Shown here piece after piece: positions 1 to 9,282 of a DNA stretch of 64,000 nucleotides. Source of the stretch: Natrinema hispanicum (GTDB taxonomy: Archaea; Halobacteriota; Halobacteria; Halobacteriales; Natrialbaceae); assembly GCF_004217335.1 (NCBI RefSeq), contig NZ_SHMP01000006.1, positions 186,001-250,000 on the forward strand. Direction: 5' to 3'. A program made the position numbers and the translations under genes. Numbering within the stretch: the stretch's first letter is position 1; every line of letters starts with the position of its first letter. A model generated the notes under the pieces. It was not told the DNA's origin and ran no database searches. It saw only the letters and a program-made list of their open reading frames with translations.

Positions 1-192
1 TTCGCCGGACAGTTCGCGGACATCCTCGAGTATTTCGAGACCCTAGACGAGGTGCCGGAGGTCGACCGCGAAGCCGATCTCGCGAACGTGATGCGGCCGG
101 ACGAGGAACGGCCCTCCCTCGACAGCGAGGACGCGCTCCGGAACGCACCGGAAACGGAAGACGGCTACTTCAAAGGGCCGAACGTCTCGTAA
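1..192 (+). CDS. gatC: Asp/Glu-tRNA amidotransferase subunit C (3' part)
   Basis: The frame is open from the window edge to a TAA and encodes the last 63 residues of a GatC-like protein. Visible segments are FAGQFADILEYFETLDEV, then an acidic stretch with MRPDEERPS, then a tail ending in DGYFKGPNVS, which is typical of GatC C-termini. GatC holds GatA and GatB together in the transamidosome that converts misacylated Asp-tRNA(Asn) (and Glu-tRNA(Gln) in some organisms). The start lies outside the window. gatA begins 2 bp after the stop, so the two genes share a transcript. With gatE at the other end of the window, GatCAB probably serves Asn-tRNA here. Confidence 0.9.
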   Translation, partial: FAGQFADILEYFETLDEVPEVDREADLANVMRPDEERPSLDSEDALRNAPETEDGYFKGPNVS

Positions 193-194
193 TC

Positions 195-1463
195 ATGTCT
201 GAGGATATTTTCATCACCGAAGAACGGATCGAGGGAGCCGACGACGGCCCGCTGGCCGGCAAAACGGTCGCGGTCAAGGACAACATCTCCACCGAGGGCG
301 TCCGAACGACCTGCGGCTCGAAGATGCTCGATGAGTACGTTCCGCCCTACGACGCGACGGTCGTCTCCCGGCTCAAAGAAGCCGGCGCGACCATCGTCGG
401 CAAGGCCAACATGGACGAGTTCGGGATGGGGACGACCACCGAGACCTCCTACTTCGGGGAGACGGACAACCCCGCCGCGCCCGGCCATGTTCCTGGTGGC
501 TCCTCCGGTGGCTCGGCGGCCGCCGTCGCTGCCGGCGAGGCCGATCTCGCGCTGGGCTCCGACACCGGCGGCTCGGTCCGCTGTCCAGCCGCCTTCTGTG
601 GCGTCGTTGGCATCAAGCCCACCTACGGGCTGGTCTCGCGGTACGGCCTCGTCGCCTACGGCAACAGCTTAGAGCAGATCGGTCCCTTCGGCGAAACCGT
701 CGAAGACGCTGCCGCGTTGCTCGACGTGATTGCCGGCAGCGACGAGCGCGACGCGACCACCCGGGAGGCTGGTGACGACGCGAACTACGCCGACGCTGCG
801 ACCGGCGATGTCGACGGGCTCCAGATCGGGATTCCGACCGAGTTGCTCGAGGGTGCCGACGAGGGCGTCGTCGAGACGTTCTGGGACGCTATCGATGACC
901 TCGAGGACAAGGGTGCGTCGTATCACGAAGTCAGCCTCCCATCGGTCGAACACGCCGTCGAGGCCTACTACGTGATCGCGATGTCGGAAGCCTCGTCGAA
1001 CCTCGCGCGGTTCGACGGCGTCCGCTACGGGCATTCGGGGGGCTACGACGGCAACTGGAACGAGACGTTCGCGAAAGCCCGCGAGGAAGGGTTCGGCGAC
1101 GAAGTCAAGCGTCGCATCCTGCTTGGCACCTACGCGCTCTCGGCGGGCTACCACGACAAGTACTACAAGAAAGCCCAGGACGCTCGCGCGTGGGTCAAAC
1201 AAGACTTCGACGAGGCGCTTTCGGAGGCCGACGTGCTCGCCAGTCCGACGATGCCAGTGCCGCCGTTCGAACTCGGCGAGAGCCTCGACGACCCGCTCAA
1301 GTTGTATCTCGCCGACGCGAACACCGTGCCGGTGAACCTCGCGGACCTCCCCGCGATTTCGGTTCCGGCAGGCGAAACCGACGGACTCCCTGTCGGTCTC
1401 CAACTCGTCGGGCCAGCCTTCGGCGAGGAACGGTTGATCCGGGCCGCAAGCGCGCTCGCCTGA
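195..1463 (+). CDS. gatA: Asp/Glu-tRNA amidotransferase subunit A
   Basis: This 422-residue amidase-signature enzyme hydrolyses glutamine and channels ammonia to GatB. The catalytic triad is visible: Lys28 in AVKDN, the cis-Ser in GGSSGGS (residues 101-107), and the nucleophilic Ser127 in SDTGGSVR. The C-terminal AISVPAG..GLPVGLQLVG motif is standard for the family. The protein is shorter than bacterial GatA (about 485 residues) because the N-terminal helices are reduced, as in other haloarchaea. The ATG lies 2 bp after the gatC stop. Bacterial-type gatCA linkage is clear, but gatB is not next to it. Confidence 0.95.
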   Translation: MSEDIFITEERIEGADDGPLAGKTVAVKDNISTEGVRTTCGSKMLDEYVPPYDATVVSRLKEAGATIVGKANMDEFGMGTTTETSYFGETDNPAAPGHVPGGSSGGSAAAVAAGEADLALGSDTGGSVRCPAAFCGVVGIKPTYGLVSRYGLVAYGNSLEQIGPFGETVEDAAALLDVIAGSDERDATTREAGDDANYADAATGDVDGLQIGIPTELLEGADEGVVETFWDAIDDLEDKGASYHEVSLPSVEHAVEAYYVIAMSEASSNLARFDGVRYGHSGGYDGNWNETFAKAREEGFGDEVKRRILLGTYALSAGYHDKYYKKAQDARAWVKQDFDEALSEADVLASPTMPVPPFELGESLDDPLKLYLADANTVPVNLADLPAISVPAGETDGLPVGLQLVGPAFGEERLIRAASALA

Positions 1464-1521
1464 GAGACATCGGTCGCTCGTCGTCGTTGACCGGCCCCAT
1501 CACGGCGTATTCAAGTCCGCT

Positions 1522-1531
1522 CCTTATTTAT
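1522..1531 (+). promoter_or_regulatory. TATA-like box of the FNT gene
   Basis: The A/T-rich motif CCTTATTTAT sits about 20 bp before the ATG at 1546. That spacing fits a haloarchaeal promoter giving a leaderless or very short-leader mRNA. Confidence 0.45.
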
Positions 1532-1545
1532 CAGCGATCAGTACG

Positions 1546-2337
1546 ATGGGCGTGTCCGTCGCTCCGAATCCCACCGAAATATTCGACCGCGCCGTCGACG
1601 AAGGCGAACGGCGACTCACGCAGTCGACGCTCGAGCTCGCGGCGACCAGCTTCATTGCGGGGTTCACGGTCGTCTTCGGTATCGCTGCGCTGGGGGTCGT
1701 CGACGGACTGGTTCAACCGCGGTTCGGGGACATCGCGCATATTGCGGGTGCGCTTGCCTTTGGCGTCGGCGTTGTGTTCCTGGTCATCGGTCGAACGGAG
1801 CTCTTCAACGAGAACTTCGTTGCTCCGGCCGCCAAGGCGGTCGATCAGGACGGCTCGTGGATGCTTCGATCGCTCGGCCGCCTCTGGACTGTGACCCTTG
1901 TTTTCAATCTCATCGGTGGATTCCTCTTCGCGTTCGTCTTCGCCGTCGACGGCGTCCTTCCGTCAGGATCGGCGCATGCGTTGGCGCAGACCGCCGAGGG
2001 GATCGTTCATCGACCCACAACAGGGATGTTCGCGAGTGCGATCGTCGGGGGTGCACTCGTGAGCCTCCTGTCGTACCTCCTCGAGGCAGTCAACAGCGTC
2101 CGAAGCCGCATCACGCTGGCCTACATCGTCGGCTTCCTGCTCGCGCTCGGGCCGTTCGATCACGTCATTGTCACTGCGGTCCACGTCTTCTTTGGCTTCC
2201 TCTTCGATGCTGCGATCGGCTATGGCGCGCTGTTCGAGACGGTCGTCGTCGCTACTGCAGGGAACATCGTCGGGGGGCTTGGGTTAGTGACGTTCACCCA
2301 CGTTGCGCAGGTTCGAGGTGCGAGAAAATCGGAGTAG
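1546..2337 (+). CDS. Formate/nitrite transporter family (FNT) channel
   Basis: This 263-residue membrane protein has about six hydrophobic helices. FNT hallmarks are the segment GRTELFNENFVAP (about residues 84-96), NLIGG near residue 125, and the closing helix with AGNIVGGLGLVTFTH. FNT proteins form pentameric channels for small monovalent anions such as formate, nitrite or hydrosulfide. The substrate cannot be read from the sequence. The EIFDRAVDEGERRL N-terminus resembles the YfdC-like subgroup. It is monocistronic, follows gatA after an 82-bp gap, and has its own TATA-like box. Confidence 0.85.
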   Translation: MGVSVAPNPTEIFDRAVDEGERRLTQSTLELAATSFIAGFTVVFGIAALGVVDGLVQPRFGDIAHIAGALAFGVGVVFLVIGRTELFNENFVAPAAKAVDQDGSWMLRSLGRLWTVTLVFNLIGGFLFAFVFAVDGVLPSGSAHALAQTAEGIVHRPTTGMFASAIVGGALVSLLSYLLEAVNSVRSRITLAYIVGFLLALGPFDHVIVTAVHVFFGFLFDAAIGYGALFETVVVATAGNIVGGLGLVTFTHVAQVRGARKSE

Positions 2338-2414
2338 TTCGCCCCGGACGGTCTGTCAGAGCAACTTGACGGGGCCGAAAACGGAGTTTCGATCTCGAGC
2401 GGCGATCGCGCCGA

Positions 2415-2774
2415 TTATTCCTCGTATGCGAGGTTCATGATCCACTGCGAGAAGGCGTCGCTGTTGGGATCGACCTCTTCCTCGCCGATAAACGGCGAGA
2501 GCATGTCGCCGGCCATCAGCAGTCTGAAATCGAGGTCTCGTGCGGTCGGCGAGATGTAGTAGGTGTTGTGACCCTCGTAGACGGTTTCTTCGCGATCGAC
2601 CAGGTCCTTTTCGACGAGCGATTCGACGATCCGGCTGCCCTTGCGCGAGGAAACGTCCAGTTCCTTCCAGAAGTCGCTCTGGTGGATGCCGCCGGACTCG
2701 CGGACGAGTTCGAGGCCGGCACGCTCGTCCTCGGTGAGTTCGGCTTCGGCCGTGGAAACGCTCACGGTGACCAC
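2415..2774 (-). CDS. Winged-helix (MarR-like) transcriptional regulator
   Basis: This protein of at most 119 residues has a helix-turn-helix reading GGIHQSDFWKELDVSSRKGSR and a wing around DREETVYEGHNTYYISPTA. The C-terminal part (DMLSPFIGEEEVDPNSDAFSQW) is conserved in haloarchaeal relatives as far as I recall. It probably binds DNA as a dimer, but no ligand-binding site is evident. The ATG at 2774 is assumed. A GTG at 2765 would give a start VSVSTAEAEL that looks more family-like. It lies downstream of the NRDE gene on the same strand with a 64-bp gap, so the two may be co-transcribed. Confidence 0.75.
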   Translation of the reverse strand: MVTVSVSTAEAELTEDERAGLELVRESGGIHQSDFWKELDVSSRKGSRIVESLVEKDLVDREETVYEGHNTYYISPTARDLDFRLLMAGDMLSPFIGEEEVDPNSDAFSQWIMNLAYEE

Positions 2775-2838
2775 CTCGCCGTGCGCGTCGCTACAGGCAG
2801 GAGTGCGTCCATACTACATCCAAGCGAGGGCGAGCCGC

Positions 2839-3642
2839 TTAAATGTGCCTTTCGTCGTCGACTGTCGATTCGATCGCGGTGCCCTGCCCCTCGAGCCCAT
2901 CGCCGATCGTGAGGTCGACCTCGTCGTAGCTCGTTCGACATGGCGGCCCCGGCGCGAAGGCGTGATATTCCAGTTCGGGGCCGATCGCGAGCAGTGACGA
3001 CGACTGGGTGCCGTATCCGTTCTCGTGAACGCAGGCCCCGTATTCGTGGTCGCCAAGGATCTCGCTTGCCCGCTCGAGCCAGTCCATCGCCGTCTCGTCT
3101 GGGTGAGCCGTCAGCACCTCGCGAAGCGCGTGCGCGTCGGCTGCCTGCTCGTGTCCGATCTCGGCCCGGCGCTCGGGAATGTCGACGTCGTCGTCGACGG
3201 CGACGTTGACGACGACATGGACGCCCGGCTCGAACGCGGTCAGCGAGCGCGTGCCGTCCCACTGATAACAGAACGCGTCCGTCGCGTCGGCGGCGACAAG
3301 GTAGAAGCCGCTGTACTCGTCTGCGTCGGTCGCCGCGTCGACGATCGCTTTCGCGTCCGCGGCGGAGCGAGCCTCAAGAACGTCCGCGACGAGCAGGCCA
3401 CGCGAGCGCTCGCCGGCCAACTCGGCGTCAGTCCACTTGTTCGTGAGACCAACGAAGACGCCGAACTCGTTGTAGCCGATCCACGTGCCGCCTGCTTCGG
3501 CGTCCTGTGGCGCGATGGCCAGCGGTTCGTCGTTGTAGACGGCAGGTGGAAGCGACTCCCGGTCGACCATTTCGTCACGGTTGGCTGCGACTGCGACCGG
3601 CGCGTCATCAAAGACCTGCCAGGCGAGCGTGAGCGTACACAC
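2839..3642 (-). CDS. NRDE (TANGO2-like) family protein
   Basis: The protein of 267 residues starts VCTLTLAWQ. I chose the GTG at 3642 rather than the upstream ATG at 3663 because NRDE proteins normally begin Met-Cys-Thr, which puts the invariant Cys at position 2, where it could act as an N-terminal nucleophile. The NRDE motif itself is visible as AANRDEMVDR. Later segments GGTWIGYNEFGVFVGLTN and SRGLLVADVL match the family (PF05742). The biochemical role of the family is not settled; the eukaryotic member TANGO2 is linked to haem or lipid metabolism. A winged-helix regulator gene follows on the same strand. Confidence 0.85.
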   Translation of the reverse strand: MCTLTLAWQVFDDAPVAVAANRDEMVDRESLPPAVYNDEPLAIAPQDAEAGGTWIGYNEFGVFVGLTNKWTDAELAGERSRGLLVADVLEARSAADAKAIVDAATDADEYSGFYLVAADATDAFCYQWDGTRSLTAFEPGVHVVVNVAVDDDVDIPERRAEIGHEQAADAHALREVLTAHPDETAMDWLERASEILGDHEYGACVHENGYGTQSSSLLAIGPELEYHAFAPGPPCRTSYDEVDLTIGDGLEGQGTAIESTVDDERHI

Positions 3643-3949
3643 GCGTCTGGTTATGAACGCCATCGGCTTAACTTCGCGTCCGGCGGCAATCCGGTTCGGT
3701 CGACTGGTCTGGCAGTCTACAGCGAGGGCCGCGAGTCGTCCGACCCATCACTAGCCGATCGCGTGCCGGGTGCAGACTGCTCGATTGCGGTGTGGTAGCA
3801 GTACTATATCGGGTCCCGAGACAAAGAGCACTTGAGTAGCTAGTGGTGGGATCAGAGACACATCCGATGGTGACTCACAGATCCGTGAGTAGCAACGGCA
3901 CGCGGTCGAACGACTGGGATCGAAACGACGCTCTCGGTCGGTACGAACG
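3643..3949. other. Intergenic region with one small inverted repeat
   Basis: About 307 bp separate the divergent NRDE and BCCT genes, and I find no convincing gene in it. It holds a TATA-like TACTATATC near 3801-3809. Closer to the transporter there is a 6-bp inverted repeat, ACTCAC and GTGAGT, at 3873-3890 with a 6-bp spacer. The repeat could be an operator for osmotic control of the transporter, but nothing in the sequence proves this. Confidence 0.5.
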
Positions 3950-5536
3950 ATGAACGGTGCGAAACTCTTCGGCCTCGAGGAAGCCTCGTGGGCGGAACGA
4001 GGGCTCTTCGTCGTGACGATGAGCGTGATGCTTGCACTCGGCGGAGTCGGATTGGCGCGTCCGTCGCTGCTGAGTCGCGCGCTCACCGGCGCGAAGGGGT
4101 GGATCCTTACCTACTTCGGCTGGTGGTTCATCCTGCTTGGATTCGTCTTGCTCGCGGCCGTGTTCGCCTTCACGGCCTCCCAATACGGACGGCTCCGAAT
4201 CGGCGGGCCCGACGCCGAACCGGAGTTCGACCTGTTCTCGTGGCTGGCGATGGTGTTTACCGTCGGGTTCGGTGCCTCAGTGCTCATCTGGGGCGTCGCC
4301 GAACCGATCTCGATCGTCCAGCATCCGCCGCCGGAGCCGGCTCCCGTCCAGGGGGCATCCCTCGAGTCGATGGCACTGGCGTTTATGTTTATTCACGAGG
4401 TGTTCCCGGGGCTGGCGATGTGGTATCTCCCCGTCGCGATCGCCTTTGGGATCGTGGTCTACACCGACGGCGTCGGCGACTACAAGATCAGTTCGATGCT
4501 CGCCGGCGTCGTCGACGAGGATCGGATTCCTGGCCTCTACTGGCTTGTCGATCTGGCGGCGCTGATCGCGACGATCGGCGGCATTTCGACCACGCTCGGC
4601 TTCAGCGCACAGACGATGTCGGCGATCCTCGGCCGAGTGTTCGGGCTCGACGCGGCGCTTCTGACCTACGTCGTGTTCGCGCTCATCGGGATCGTGTTCC
4701 TCGGCGACGTCTGGCTCGGGTTGCGAAAGGGCATTCGCAACGCGGCCCGCGCGACGGTGATCCTCATCGGCGTCGCGATGGCCGTGCTCGTGGTCGTCGG
4801 TCCAAGCCTCTACATGCTCGAGTTGAGTCTGGACGCGACGGGCGTCTGGCTCAGCGAGATGTTTCGCCTGACGCTGTACACGGCCCCGAACGCCGACAGC
4901 AACTGGGCGGCCAACTGGACCGGCTTCTGGTGGGCCTGGTGGGCCGCCTGGAGCATTTTCGTCGGGAGCTTCGTCGCCCGCGTTTCGAAAGGGCGGACCA
5001 TCCGGGAGATGTTCGCCGTCCTCGTCGTGGTCCCGACGGTCTTCACCTGGATCCAACACGGCCTTATCGGTGGCTGGGTGCTCGCACCGGACTATCAGGG
5101 ACCGGTCGCCGAGGCGATGGCGTCGGCGGGCAATCCCGCAGCGATCGCGAAAGCCCTCCAGATCACGCCCTTTGGCACGGTGCTTGCAGTGTTGTTCGTC
5201 TTCATCATCGCCGGCTACATCATCACCTCACTCGACTCGGCGGTCTTTATGATCTCGGCGATCACGCTCGGTGACGAGAACCCGAACCCGCGAAACCGTG
5301 CGTGGTGGGGTGGGCTGCTTGCTGTCTTCGGGATGATGTCGCTCCGACTCGAGGAGTTCAGCGCCATCGAGTCGCTCTCGGTGACCATGGCGCTTCCGTT
5401 CTCGCTGTTCCTGTTGCTCGTCCTCTATGGCAGTTACGTCGTTGCCCGCGACTCCGTCCGCGACGACGAGACTGCCAACTCGGAGTCCCAGCAACCCAGT
5501 CAACAGCCAGCGGCCCAGAGCGCAGCCGACGACTGA
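3950..5536 (+). CDS. BCCT-family betaine/carnitine/choline transporter
   Basis: This 528-residue protein has about twelve transmembrane segments. The BCCT signature is WWAWWAAWSIFVGSFVARVS followed by KGRTIREM (roughly residues 325-352). Other family landmarks are FGASVLIWGVAEPI, HEVFPGLAMWYLPVAI, the GGISTTLGFSAQTMS segment and SLDSAVFMISAIT. BCCT carriers import compatible solutes such as glycine betaine, usually with sodium. That suits a halophile that also accumulates potassium. The C-terminal tail (about 35 residues, Q/S/D-rich, no helix) is disordered. Neighbours do not form an operon with it. Confidence 0.92.
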   Translation: MNGAKLFGLEEASWAERGLFVVTMSVMLALGGVGLARPSLLSRALTGAKGWILTYFGWWFILLGFVLLAAVFAFTASQYGRLRIGGPDAEPEFDLFSWLAMVFTVGFGASVLIWGVAEPISIVQHPPPEPAPVQGASLESMALAFMFIHEVFPGLAMWYLPVAIAFGIVVYTDGVGDYKISSMLAGVVDEDRIPGLYWLVDLAALIATIGGISTTLGFSAQTMSAILGRVFGLDAALLTYVVFALIGIVFLGDVWLGLRKGIRNAARATVILIGVAMAVLVVVGPSLYMLELSLDATGVWLSEMFRLTLYTAPNADSNWAANWTGFWWAWWAAWSIFVGSFVARVSKGRTIREMFAVLVVVPTVFTWIQHGLIGGWVLAPDYQGPVAEAMASAGNPAAIAKALQITPFGTVLAVLFVFIIAGYIITSLDSAVFMISAITLGDENPNPRNRAWWGGLLAVFGMMSLRLEEFSAIESLSVTMALPFSLFLLLVLYGSYVVARDSVRDDETANSESQQPSQQPAAQSAADD

Positions 5537-5630
5537 TCGACGCGTCGGCACAGAAATTCTGAACGCTGAGCGACGAAAAACACCCATCGCCGCGGCGCTC
5601 AAGACGGTTCCGTGGACGGAACGACGCCGA

Positions 5631-7208
5631 TTAACTCATATCGATCCCAACTTCGAGCAGCCGCTCCCGAACCGCCTCGCGATCGACAGTCCCCGACGCC
5701 GTCCGGGGGAGCGCGTCGACGATCCCGACCGTCTTCGGCTGTTTGAATCCAGCAAGCTGGTCGTCGCAGTGGGCGAGGAGCGCTCGCGGCTCGATCTGAC
5801 TGTCAGCTGCGCTCGAGTCCGTGGCTGGAACGACGAGTGCTGCAACCCGCTCGCCCCACTCCTCGTCTGCGAGCCCGACGACGGCAGCGTCCTCGACGCG
5901 AGGATGGTCACGAAGGGCTGCGACCACCTCACCGGGGTCGACGTTCTCGCCGCCGGTGACGATGCGGTCGCTGCGGCGGTTGAGGATCCAGAGCCGCCCG
6001 TCCGCGTCACGGTACCCGACATCGCCGGTGTGCAAGCCACGGTCGCCGAACGCCGCGTCGGTGTGTGCGTCGTCGAGATAGCCCGGCGTCACTGTCGGCC
6101 CCGAAACGACGAGTTCGCCCTGTTCGCCCGCCTCGACCGCCGCGCCGGTCTCGTCGACGACAGTGACGTCTGTGAACATGAGCGGCTGTCCGACGGTCCC
6201 CTCGTGGGTGGCAGCCGCCTCGGGCAGCGCCGTCGCGATCTGAGAGGCCGTCTCGGTCATGCCGTAGGTCGGACAGACCGGCACGTCACGCTCCCGGCAG
6301 CGCTCGAGCAACTCGCTCGAGGCCGGCGCGCCACCGAGCAAGACGAACCGAAGGGCGTCGGTCGGTTCCCAGCCGGCATCGAGCAGACGCTTGCACATCG
6401 TCGGGACGAGCGAGACGCCGGTTATACTGTAGTCTTCGAGCACGCGCGCGGTCGCAGTCGGGTCGAATGCGCGCTGGATCACGACGGGCGTGCCGTACAG
6501 CGCCGACCGAACGACGGGTGCCAGCCCGCCCATGTGATACATCGGGAGACAACACAGCCACCGGTCGTCGCGGTCGACGCCAAGCCGGAACGCGGAGGCG
6601 GTCGCGCTCGCGACGAGGTTGCCGACCGTCAACCGGACGGCCTTCGGCTCGCCAGAGGTGCCGGAGGTGAACATGATGAGCTGTGTCTCGTCGCGTGCGA
6701 GCGTGGCCGACTCGACTGACTGCGCGTCTCGCTCGGGGACCGACTCGAGCGTCGCGTTCGTTGCCGGCCGCGCCAGTGCCCGTGTCCGATCGCGCTGTGG
6801 GTCGTCGACCGAGTACACGTCGATCGAGTCGGCTTCAGACGCGACTGCAAGCGCAGCCGTCTCGGTCTCGCGTTCGCAGACGATGGCAGTGAGGTCAGTC
6901 CGTGCGGCTTTCGCAGCGAGTTCGCCGGTCGTTTCGCGGATGTTCAACGCGACCACGGTCGTGCCGGTCCGCATCGCGGCGAAAAAGAGCGTCGCGAACG
7001 CGGGGCGCGTGTCCATGAGGACGCCGAGCCGCTCGCCGGCGAGGCCCGCCGACTCGAGCGCCGCCGCAACGCGGTCGATCCGGCGGTCGTACTCGCGGAA
7101 CGTCCAGTCCGTCTCCGTTGCGACGTCGATCAGTGCCGTCCGCTGAGGTGTCGCCGCAACGCGGTGGGCGACCGGATCGCGCGTCGGCCAGTCGATCGGG
7201 GCAGTCAT
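5631..7208 (-). CDS. menE: o-Succinylbenzoate-CoA ligase MenE
   Basis: This 525-residue member of the acyl-adenylate-forming family attaches CoA to o-succinylbenzoate in menaquinone synthesis. The P-loop-like AMP-binding motif MFTSGTSGEPKA is near residues 179-190. YGMTETASQI, the hinge region LHTGDVGYRDADGRLWILNRRSDRI and the C-terminal LPRTASGTVDREAV with its catalytic Lys region are all present. The start is taken at 7208, where the ATG overlaps the menC stop by 4 bp (ATGA). An upstream ATG at 7220 would overlap more. It is the last gene of the menA-menC-menE unit. Confidence 0.92.
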   Translation of the reverse strand: MTAPIDWPTRDPVAHRVAATPQRTALIDVATETDWTFREYDRRIDRVAAALESAGLAGERLGVLMDTRPAFATLFFAAMRTGTTVVALNIRETTGELAAKAARTDLTAIVCERETETAALAVASEADSIDVYSVDDPQRDRTRALARPATNATLESVPERDAQSVESATLARDETQLIMFTSGTSGEPKAVRLTVGNLVASATASAFRLGVDRDDRWLCCLPMYHMGGLAPVVRSALYGTPVVIQRAFDPTATARVLEDYSITGVSLVPTMCKRLLDAGWEPTDALRFVLLGGAPASSELLERCRERDVPVCPTYGMTETASQIATALPEAAATHEGTVGQPLMFTDVTVVDETGAAVEAGEQGELVVSGPTVTPGYLDDAHTDAAFGDRGLHTGDVGYRDADGRLWILNRRSDRIVTGGENVDPGEVVAALRDHPRVEDAAVVGLADEEWGERVAALVVPATDSSAADSQIEPRALLAHCDDQLAGFKQPKTVGIVDALPRTASGTVDREAVRERLLEVGIDMS

Positions 7209-8278
7209 CACTCGGTCCACACGTCGGCGACGCCGAGCCCTTTCGCTTGCGGAACGACTGCCGATCCCTTCTCGAGCAAGACGGGATCACGACCGAGGTC
7301 CTCCGCGAGGAGGTTCCCAGTCGCGAGCCCGCAGGCCGGGACGTCGGGGATCGCCGCCGCCAGGTGGACCGCACCGGTCCGCGCGACGACGCCGTCGATC
7401 GTCGTCGTGACCAGCGGCATCACCTCGAGTTCGGCCAGCCAGGCCGCAACCTTGCGTGCCACGTCGATCCCGCCCAGCGCCATCGGTTTCAGGACGACGA
7501 CGTCTGCCGCGTCGGCGTCACAGATCGTGTCGACGCCATGCTCGAGGAGGCCCTCATCGAGTGCGATCGAAACGCCCGTGTTCTGAGCCCGCAGATCGGC
7601 GTGGCCCTCGAGTGCGCCTGCGGGCAGCGGTTGCTCGAGGATCGAGACGTCAAGGTCCGCAAAGGCCTCGAGTGCCGACTGGGCCTGTTCGTAGGTCCAG
7701 GCCTCGTTTGCATCGGCCCGGAGTTCCACGTCGGGGCCGACGGTCTCGCGCACGCGGCGAACGCGTTCGACGTCTTCCGCGACGCTTCGGAGCCCCACCT
7801 TCAGCTTGCAGGTGTCGAATCCACGGTCGACGGCTGCACGGACGTCACGTGCGGTGTCGGCCAGCGAGCCGTCGCCGATCGTCGCATTGACCGGCACCCG
7901 ACCGACCATCGGTCCCTGGCCGAGATAGCGATACAGCGGCGTCGCCTCGCAGGTCGCCTGCAGATCGGCAAGCGCAAGCGAGACCGCGTGGCGGGCAGCG
8001 ACCTGTTGATCGACGACCTCGAGAGCCTCGCTCGGACCGCCCGTTCGGAGTGCGTTCTGGGCGCGCTCGAGTGCCTGTTCACAATCCGCGAGCGACTCCG
8101 TCCAGCCCGGCAGCGGCGTCGCCTCGCCGTAGCCGACGACGGAATCGTCGCCGGCCTCGTCGACGAGTCGTACGAGAAACCCCTCGCGGGAGGTGATCGC
8201 GCCGTCGGCCGTCTCGAGTGGCTCCGCGAGCGCAAGCGAGAACGGGCGATACGCGAGCGAGAGGTCGGCGTCGGTCAT
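7208..8278 (-). CDS. menC: o-Succinylbenzoate synthase MenC
   Basis: This 356-residue enolase-superfamily enzyme dehydrates SHCHC to o-succinylbenzoate. Active-site residues are readable: the KxK motif CKLKVG (Lys158 and Lys160), metal ligands Asp189 in ADAN, Glu215 in LEQP and Asp241 in ALDE, and the general acid/base Lys264 in VVLKPM. The start is set at 8278, where the ATG overlaps the menA stop (ATGA). The longer open frame upstream lies inside menA. It is translationally coupled on both sides (menA-menC-menE). Related muconate-lactonizing or dipeptide epimerase enzymes are excluded by the men context. Confidence 0.92.
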   Translation of the reverse strand: MTDADLSLAYRPFSLALAEPLETADGAITSREGFLVRLVDEAGDDSVVGYGEATPLPGWTESLADCEQALERAQNALRTGGPSEALEVVDQQVAARHAVSLALADLQATCEATPLYRYLGQGPMVGRVPVNATIGDGSLADTARDVRAAVDRGFDTCKLKVGLRSVAEDVERVRRVRETVGPDVELRADANEAWTYEQAQSALEAFADLDVSILEQPLPAGALEGHADLRAQNTGVSIALDEGLLEHGVDTICDADAADVVVLKPMALGGIDVARKVAAWLAELEVMPLVTTTIDGVVARTGAVHLAAAIPDVPACGLATGNLLAEDLGRDPVLLEKGSAVVPQAKGLGVADVWTE

Positions 8279-9219
8279 AGCACCACCAGCCCACCGGCGA
8301 AGCAGACGGCATAGAGCGCGAGCAATTTCCCCGTCTGCTCGAGTGCGGGATTGAGCGCCTCGCCGTCGGTTCGCGTCAGGACGGTTCGGGCGACCATCGC
8401 GGCGTAGGGGAGCGTGACCAGCGCCAGTAACACGCCAGGGCCGTAGTCGGTTCCGAGCCAGAACCAGACGGGGACGACGTAGGCCAGTGCGAGCATGGCG
8501 AAGTACTCGAGGCGGCTCCACCGGTAGCCGAGTCGCACTGCCAGGGTTCGCTTGCCGGTCTCGGCGTCAGTTTCCAGGTCACGGATGTTGTTCACGACGA
8601 TGATCGCCGTCGAGATCGCGGCGATCGGCAGGCTCGCGACGACGGCAGCAGTCGTGATCGTTCCTGCGGGGAGCGTCGTCGTCAGCGGCTCGGCGAGGAC
8701 GGCTGCGGCCTGCACGTAGTAAGTCCCCGTCACGGCGACGAGCCCGAAGAAGACGAACACGAAGAGATCACCCAGACCGTGATACCCGAGCGGGTAGGGG
8801 CCGCCGGTGTAGGCCCATCCGCAGACGACACTTACGAGCCCGATGACGAGGATCGGCAGTCCGCCGACGTAGACGAGATAGGTTCCCGAGAGGATCGCTA
8901 GCCCGAAGGTCACGATGGTCGCGAGCTTGACCTGTGCGGGCGAAATCAGCCCCGACTGGGTAACCCGGGTAAATCCCTCGCGGTCCTCGGTGTCGGCACC
9001 GTTGATCGCGTCGTAGTAATCGTTCGCGAAATTCGTCCCGATCTGGATCAGCGCTGCCCCAACGAACGCAAACAGCGCCGGCAACGGCGCAACGACCCCG
9101 TCGGCGACTGCCAGCCCCGTCCCCACGATCACTGGAGCCGCAGCCGCGGGCAAGGTCTGGGGACGGGCTGCCATCAGCCACGCCTTCGTCCGTGAAATGT
9201 CGACCTCGGCCGAACTCAT
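8275..9219 (-). CDS. menA: 1,4-Dihydroxy-2-naphthoate polyprenyltransferase MenA
   Basis: This 314-residue UbiA-family membrane enzyme prenylates DHNA to give demethylmenaquinone. The two Asp-rich motifs that bind Mg-polyprenyl diphosphate are NDYYDAINGADTEDREG (from about residue 66) and NNIRDLETDAETGKRT (from about residue 210). Some eight hydrophobic helices follow. It opens the menA-menC-menE block with a 4-bp overlap into menC. Upstream, at 9283, lies a lipoprotein gene on the same strand with a 63-bp gap that could carry a promoter. Confidence 0.92.
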   Translation of the reverse strand: MSSAEVDISRTKAWLMAARPQTLPAAAAPVIVGTGLAVADGVVAPLPALFAFVGAALIQIGTNFANDYYDAINGADTEDREGFTRVTQSGLISPAQVKLATIVTFGLAILSGTYLVYVGGLPILVIGLVSVVCGWAYTGGPYPLGYHGLGDLFVFVFFGLVAVTGTYYVQAAAVLAEPLTTTLPAGTITTAAVVASLPIAAISTAIIVVNNIRDLETDAETGKRTLAVRLGYRWSRLEYFAMLALAYVVPVWFWLGTDYGPGVLLALVTLPYAAMVARTVLTRTDGEALNPALEQTGKLLALYAVCFAGGLVVL

Positions 9220-9282
9220 TACTCGTCTATCCGACTCGAAAGAGTGTCAACGTTGGCATTGTGAGCCGACACGACCGCGCGG

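Noticed and set aside
5427-6719. 430-codon open frame on the + strand
   Set aside because: It runs antisense through menE. GC-rich codons leave long open shadows in haloarchaeal genes, and the menE frame has clear motifs while this one has none.
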